Shown piece by piece: positions 59,734-64,000 of a stretch of DNA of 64,000 bases. The DNA is from Arthrobacter_E sp041360795 (GTDB lineage Bacteria > Actinomycetota > Actinomycetes > Actinomycetales > Micrococcaceae): the NCBI RefSeq assembly GCF_041360795.1, contig NZ_JBFUPW010000001.1:930001-994000 (forward strand), written 5' to 3'. The position numbers and the translations under genes are program-made. Position 1 is the first letter of the stretch; every line of letters starts with the position of its first letter. The notes beneath the pieces are model-generated. The model was given only the letters and a program-made list of their open reading frames with translations. It had not been told where the DNA came from and ran no database searches.

Positions 59734-60585
59734 ATGGGCACACCGGCGATCCGCACAGGATCCACAGCCCGGCCGTCGCGGCCGCGCCTGATCGCGAGCG
59801 ATGTGGACGGCACCATCATGGGTCCGGGTGGAGTCGTCTCCGCCCGGACCCGGGCGGCCTTCCGCCGTGCGCGTGAGGCCGGTGTGGAGGTCGTGTTCGT
59901 GACCGGCCGTCCGATCCGCTGGCTCGGACCTCTGGAGGAACAGCTCGACCACGCCGGGACGGTCATCTGCTCGAACGGCGCGGTCGTCTGGGACATGGCC
60001 CGGCGGGAGGTCGTGAGTGCTGAGGCGTTCCGGCTGGAGCAGGCCCTCCGGTTGCAGGAGCTCATCAGGGCCCTGCATCCCGAGGCGGGGTTCTCGAGTG
60101 AACTGGTGACCGGTCCGCACCGGGAGCCCGAGTTCCTCCGGTTCCATCCCGGCCTCCCCGTGGAGGACCAGGTGGTCGGGCCGCTGTCCGAGACGCTCGC
60201 GCCGGACGCCGCGGTCGTGAAGCTGCTCGCCATCTCGCCGGTGCTCAGTGCCGAGGAGTTCCACGCGCTCGTCGCCCCGGCAGTGCGAGGCCTGGCGCAT
60301 GTCACCTACTCGGACGTCAACCGCCTGGCGCTCCTGGAGCTGGCCGTCCCGGGCGTCACCAAGGCGCGCACGCTGGAGAAGCACGCCGCCACGCTGGGCA
60401 TCGGCGCGTCCGAGGTCATCGCCTTCGGCGACATGCCCAACGACCTCGAGATGCTCTCCTGGTCCGGCGAGGGCTACGCCATGGCGGACGGGCATCCGGA
60501 AGCGCTCGCCGCCGCGCGATTCCGGGCGCCTGCCTGCGCGGACGACGGCGTGGCGCGCGTTCTGGAGGCCGTGCTGGCACGCTGA
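59734..60585 (+). CDS. HAD-family hydrolase (Cof/sugar-phosphatase type)
   Basis: 283 residues from ATG at 59734 with GGAGA upstream; the frame is open to GTG at 59692, which would overlap purU. Motif I SDVDGTIMG, motif II VTGRP, motif III Lys near KARTLEKH, motif IV FGDMPNDLEML. The C2B cap lies between. These enzymes dephosphorylate small sugar or vitamin phosphates. No tie to the betaine genes is visible. Confidence 0.88.
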   Translation: MGTPAIRTGSTARPSRPRLIASDVDGTIMGPGGVVSARTRAAFRRAREAGVEVVFVTGRPIRWLGPLEEQLDHAGTVICSNGAVVWDMARREVVSAEAFRLEQALRLQELIRALHPEAGFSSELVTGPHREPEFLRFHPGLPVEDQVVGPLSETLAPDAAVVKLLAISPVLSAEEFHALVAPAVRGLAHVTYSDVNRLALLELAVPGVTKARTLEKHAATLGIGASEVIAFGDMPNDLEMLSWSGEGYAMADGHPEALAAARFRAPACADDGVARVLEAVLAR

Positions 60586-60626
60586 GGCCGGCTGAGTTCA
60601 AGGCTGGGTTCCTCCGGCCGGCCGAG

Positions 60627-60649
60627 CCGGCTCGCCTCAGGCGAGCCGG
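60627..60649. terminator. Hairpin between convergent genes
   Basis: 10-bp perfect stem CCGGCTCGCC / GGCGAGCCGG with loop TCA; the loop is the stop codon of the methyltransferase on the minus strand. Likely a shared terminator for the HAD and methyltransferase genes. Confidence 0.5.
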
Positions 60650-61311
60650 GTCGCCCGTACCACCAGATCGTGCAGGGACAGTTCGCGCTCGGGCATCAGG
60701 ACCGTGCGATGCCGTTCTTCGGCCGCGTCGATCCTCCAGCGCTCCGGATCCAGGACGGCGACCGTGTCCGCGAGGGTGACCGTGCTCTTCTCCGGGGCGT
60801 GACCGCCTTCGTGGTCGTGATCCGGTCCCTCCGCGTCGTCCGGCGCGGGGTGCCGTACCTCGGACAGGTGACCGTGCAGGTGCCCCACGATGAGCAGAGT
60901 CCCGCCCACCGTCACCCAGTCCGCGATCCTGCGGTAGAAGTCCAGCTGTGGAGTCGCCGGATGCGCGTAGTTGGTGACGACCAGGTCGAAGCGCTCGGCC
61001 GGTTCCCACGTGGTCAGGTCCGCTTCCACCCAGCTCACCCGCTCCGCGACTCCGGCCTGAGTGGCCCGTTCGGACGCCTCCCGCAGCGCGTGCGGGGAGA
61101 GGTCGGCCCCCGTCACTCGCCAGCCGTGCTCGGCGAGCCAGACCGCCTCAGTTCCCGTCCCGCAGCCGGCGTCGAGGGCCGTGCCCGGCGTCAGAGCCGA
61201 CAGGTGCTCCTGGAGATACGGGTTCGCCGGGGTGGGCCGGTCCGCCGCGTCGCGCCAATGCCCGTCCCAGTACTGCTTGTCGAAGGTGTGCGTCACGTGG
61301 GGGCCTTTCAT
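60637..61311 (-). CDS. Class I SAM-dependent methyltransferase
   Basis: 224 residues. SAM-binding LDAGCGTGTEAVWLAEHG and ADLSPHALREA are clear; then LVVTNYAHPATPQLDFYRR. A His/Asp/Glu-rich loop (DDAEGPDHDHEGGHAPE) near residue 165 could bind metal. Start ATG at 61311 with AGGAG seven bases upstream. Resembles TehB-like and thiopurine-type methyltransferases, with substrate unknown. Convergent with the HAD gene. Confidence 0.88.
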   Translation of the reverse strand: MKGPHVTHTFDKQYWDGHWRDAADRPTPANPYLQEHLSALTPGTALDAGCGTGTEAVWLAEHGWRVTGADLSPHALREASERATQAGVAERVSWVEADLTTWEPAERFDLVVTNYAHPATPQLDFYRRIADWVTVGGTLLIVGHLHGHLSEVRHPAPDDAEGPDHDHEGGHAPEKSTVTLADTVAVLDPERWRIDAAEERHRTVLMPERELSLHDLVVRATRLA

Positions 61312-61389
61312 CCGGAGTCTCCTCTCAGCATCGCCAGCAGGGCGGCGAGTGGCAAGCCCGTTTGCCGAACGGGCAAACCGGGGAGGGGT

Positions 61390-62796
61390 TCAGCTCTCGG
61401 CCAGGACCTCTCCCAGGATCCGGGCGGCCTCGGGGAAGCGCTCGGGATTGGAACCGGAGTAATTGAGCCTGACGTAGGACCCGGACGGCTCGGCCGGGAA
61501 CCACTCCGTGCCCGGTGCGAGGATGACGCCGCGGCTCTCGCAGTGGCGCGCCAGCAGCTCCGCGTCCGTGCCGTCGGGCAGCCGTGCCCACAGATTCAGG
61601 CCACCCGGGGGAGTGAACTCCACCTGGGCCTGGGGAGCGTGCGCGCGCAGGGCGTCGAGCAGCAGATCGCGCCGGTCCTTCAGCTGACGCCGGAGACCCT
61701 TGAGATGCGTCCGCCAGGACGGCTGCGTCACGACGTCGAGCGCGGCAGCCTGGAGCAGTCCGCTCACGTACATCGACTCGGCGGCCCGGTCCGCCAGGAT
61801 GCGGTCCCGCGCGGGACCGCGGGCGATCAGCGCCGCGACGCGCAGGGACGGGGAGACGCTCTTGGTGAGGGAGCGCAGGTAGATCACGTGCCCCTGGTCG
61901 TCCTGGGCCGCGATCGGATGCGGCTCCGTGTCGATACCCAGGTCATGAGCCCAGTCGTCCTCGATCAGGAAAGCGCGGTGGCGGCGCACCACGTCGAGGA
62001 TCGCGAGCCCACGCTCGTGGCTCCACTGGGCGCCGCTCGGATTGGCGTAACTCGGCTGAGCGTAGAAAGCGCGTGCCCCGGTCTCTTCGAAGGCTCGCTC
62101 GACGTCGGCGGGATCGGGGCCGTGCTGACCGCTCGGCACGGGCACCAGAGTCACTCCGGCCTGCGCGGCGGCGAGGATCGACCCCCAGTAGCTGGGCGAT
62201 TCGATGACGAGGGGCTGCCCCGGTCCCACGAGGGCGCGGAAGATCGAGCTCAAGCCGCTCTGACTCCCCGAGAGCACCAGGACGTCCCGGGCGCTCGGCG
62301 GCGTGACGTCCACGGGCGCGGACGCCGCCAGCTCTCCGGCGAACCAGGCCTGCAGCTCGGGCAGCCCTGCGGCGGGGGAGCGCCCGATGGCGGCCTCGGT
62401 GCGCGCTGCGCGGGCGAGGGCCGAACGGACGAGCCGTTCGGGGAGCAGCTCACGGGCGGGATAGCCGGAATGCAGCCCGATCGCGTCGGGCGCCACGGTG
62501 CGCTGGGTCGAGGACAGCGCGCCGCCCCGCGACGGCGGAGCCCCGAGGGCCGCCGTCTGCCAGCCGAAATCGGCGGGCCGAGTGGGCCGGACGCCCCGGA
62601 CGAACGTCCCGACGCCCGGGCGGCTTTCGATGAGTCCCAGGGACGCGAGGGTCCGCATCGCCTTCTGCACGGTGACCGGGCTGGCGCCGTATTCGGCCGT
62701 CAGGGCCCGGTTGGACGGCACCTTGGCGCCAGGTGCGGCGGTGGCGATCCACGCGCGCAGGCCCTGGACGATCCGCTCGGTGCTATCATGATTCAT
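61390..62796 (-). CDS. MocR/PdxR-type regulator (GntR HTH fused to aminotransferase domain)
   Basis: 468 residues from ATG at 62796; the frame runs on to 63084 inside the divergent gene. Residues 1-75 are a GntR winged HTH (RALTAEYGASPVTVQKAMRT); the rest is an aminotransferase fold with PLP lysine in RSLTKSVSPSLRV and SYWGSILAAAQAGV earlier. Such proteins sense PLP or an amino acid derivative. It diverges from an EamA exporter gene with start codons in the same CATG, so it probably controls that gene and itself. Confidence 0.92.
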   Translation of the reverse strand: MNHDSTERIVQGLRAWIATAAPGAKVPSNRALTAEYGASPVTVQKAMRTLASLGLIESRPGVGTFVRGVRPTRPADFGWQTAALGAPPSRGGALSSTQRTVAPDAIGLHSGYPARELLPERLVRSALARAARTEAAIGRSPAAGLPELQAWFAGELAASAPVDVTPPSARDVLVLSGSQSGLSSIFRALVGPGQPLVIESPSYWGSILAAAQAGVTLVPVPSGQHGPDPADVERAFEETGARAFYAQPSYANPSGAQWSHERGLAILDVVRRHRAFLIEDDWAHDLGIDTEPHPIAAQDDQGHVIYLRSLTKSVSPSLRVAALIARGPARDRILADRAAESMYVSGLLQAAALDVVTQPSWRTHLKGLRRQLKDRRDLLLDALRAHAPQAQVEFTPPGGLNLWARLPDGTDAELLARHCESRGVILAPGTEWFPAEPSGSYVRLNYSGSNPERFPEAARILGEVLAES

Positions 62797-63730
62797 GGAA
62801 GTACATAGTAGCGTTACTCTCAAGAGAACGACAGTGCTATCCCGGCATCCGGGCCTCTGGTGGGGTCTGCTGGGCGTCACGGCTTTCTCCTTCACCCTCC
62901 CGTTCACGCGGATCGCGGCGGCAGGTCTCCCGGCCCTGTTCATCGGCTCGGCCCGCGCGGTCGTCGCGGCGGTACTCGCCGCCTGCGCCCTCGCGCTCAC
63001 CCGGCAACGGCTGCCCCGCGGGGCGCAGTGGCTGCGGCTCGCGGTCGTGGCCGCCGGCGTCGTCGTCGGCTTCCCGGTTCTCACCTCCTACGCGCTGACC
63101 ACCGTGCCCGCGAGCCATGCCGCCGTGGTGATCGGTCTGCTGCCCGCAGCGACGGCGGTCCTGGCCGTCCTCCGCGCCAAAGAACGGCCCGCTCGTTCCT
63201 TCTGGGTGTTCTCCGCGCTCGGTGCCGCGTGTGCCGTGGCCTTCGCGTCGGTGCAGGGCGACGGGATCGCGACGCTGCACTGGGCTGATGCGCTGCTCTT
63301 CGCCGCGGTGCTCGCGGCGGCCGCCGGCTACGCGGAGGGCGGACTGCTCGCCCGCGAACTCGGCTCCTGGCAGACCGTCTCCTGGGCCCTCGTCCTCGCC
63401 GCGCCCCTCATGACCGTGCTGACGGTCGTCTCACTCGACGGGCGGATCCTCCTGGCCGGCCCGGCGCAGTGGTGGGCGTTCGCCTACCTGGCCGTCGTGA
63501 GCATGTTCCTGGGCTTCTTCGCGTGGTACCGCGGACTCGCCATCGGCCCGATGGCCCAGGTGAGTCAGATCCAGCTCACTCAGCCCGTCATGAGCATCCT
63601 GTGGGCGGCGTTGCTGCTGGGCGAGCAGCCGGGCGTCCCGACACTCCTGGGCGGCGTCGCCGTCATCCTGTGCGCCGCACTTGCGGTCCGCACCCGCCTC
63701 ACCCCCGTGACCCCCGCGAAAGGACTCTGA
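62795..63730 (+). CDS. EamA/DMT-family transporter
   Basis: 311 residues with ten hydrophobic segments in two EamA halves (about 20-150 and 160-300). First half PFTRIAAAGLPALFIGSARA, second half VSQIQLTQPVMSILWAALLLG. Start ATG at 62795; GTG at 62834 (VLSRHPGLWW) is a strong alternative that would leave room for a promoter. Export of an amino acid or metabolite is usual for the family, and the MocR neighbour fits that. Confidence 0.85.
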   Translation: MEVHSSVTLKRTTVLSRHPGLWWGLLGVTAFSFTLPFTRIAAAGLPALFIGSARAVVAAVLAACALALTRQRLPRGAQWLRLAVVAAGVVVGFPVLTSYALTTVPASHAAVVIGLLPAATAVLAVLRAKERPARSFWVFSALGAACAVAFASVQGDGIATLHWADALLFAAVLAAAAGYAEGGLLARELGSWQTVSWALVLAAPLMTVLTVVSLDGRILLAGPAQWWAFAYLAVVSMFLGFFAWYRGLAIGPMAQVSQIQLTQPVMSILWAALLLGEQPGVPTLLGGVAVILCAALAVRTRLTPVTPAKGL

Positions 63731-64000
63731 TGCGTCACACACCCCGCTACCTCATGACCGACCCCGCCGAAGTCGAGCGGCTCATCCGCAACAACCCGTG
63801 GGCGACCTTCGTCTCGCCGTCGTCGCAGGGACTCACGGCCTCCCACTACCCGGCCATCCTGGACGAGGACGAGGAAGGGATCGTGATCGTCAGCCACTTC
63901 GGACGGCCGGACGAGAAACTCCACGAACTCGGCGACCACGAGATCCTCGTCATCATCCAGGGCCCGCACGACTACGTCTCCCCGAGCTGGTACGCGCCCG
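63730..64000 (+). CDS. PaiB-like FMN-binding protein, N-terminal part, cut by the window edge
   Basis: 90 residues visible of about 210. Start ATG at 63730 shares a base with the exporter stop. MRHTPRYLMTDPAEVERLI and GIVIVSHFGRPDEKLHEL are typical of the PaiB/FMN-binding negative regulator family. Its C-terminal half is beyond the edge. Co-translation with the exporter points to a shared role. Confidence 0.88.
   Translation, partial: MRHTPRYLMTDPAEVERLIRNNPWATFVSPSSQGLTASHYPAILDEDEEGIVIVSHFGRPDEKLHELGDHEILVIIQGPHDYVSPSWYAP

Noticed and set aside
1..64000. CRISPR array
   Set aside because: No regularly spaced direct repeats; the only tandem repeat is the 16-bp unit at 29012-29069.

Overview
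ORGANISM. High-GC actinobacterial chromosome, most likely an Arthrobacter-like member of the Micrococcaceae. Grounds: the fabD-fabH-acpP-fabF order with a PucR-type (FasR-like) regulator in front, an AceE-type pyruvate dehydrogenase E1, a DUF3052 protein followed by AhpE, and a dimethylglycine oxidase that reads as a close relative of the Arthrobacter globiformis enzyme. The genus is an inference; no rRNA or housekeeping marker is in the window. LAYOUT. (1) 1-9874, core genes: fabF (cut by the left edge), acpP, fabH, fabD, fasR-like regulator and aceE on the minus strand; DUF3052, ahpE, a sirtuin and tRNA-Val(UAC) on the plus strand. (2) About 9.9-22.4 kb, variable region of lower and uneven GC behind the tRNA: a TIR-domain protein, unknown genes, an IS5-type transposase, an IS remnant, small regulators, a protein with an Asn-rich repeat and a hydrophobic tail, and a four-gene ubiquitin-like conjugation operon (Ubl, cysteine-free E2, JAB-E1 fusion, DUF6527). 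No integrase and no second att copy was seen. (3) 22.4-31.6 kb: a LacI-controlled module (MFS transporter, alpha/beta hydrolase, beta-lactamase-fold hydrolase) with matching palindromic operators at both target promoters; a VOC protein, a sedolisin peptidase and a LysR regulator. (4) 31.7-59.7 kb: an almost complete choline/glycine-betaine catabolic region, interrupted by an HxlR-MFS pair. (5) 59.7-64 kb: HAD phosphatase, methyltransferase, MocR regulator with a divergent EamA exporter, and the start of a PaiB-like gene. HOW THE GENES WORK TOGETHER. Choline or betaine enters through the OpuA-type ABC system and possibly the APC permease. BetA and BetB oxidise choline to betaine, GbcA/GbcB demethylate betaine to dimethylglycine releasing formaldehyde (FdhA can oxidise it), dimethylglycine oxidase yields sarcosine, heterotetrameric sarcosine oxidase SoxBDAG yields glycine, and GlyA uses methylene-THF plus glycine to make serine. 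Two PurU deformylases, one beside each folate-coupled oxidase, recycle THF. BetI-like, LysR and GntR regulators sit at the sub-operons, with visible operator candidates for BetI and GntR. The most notable system is the ubiquitin-like operon at 18.5-20.9 kb.
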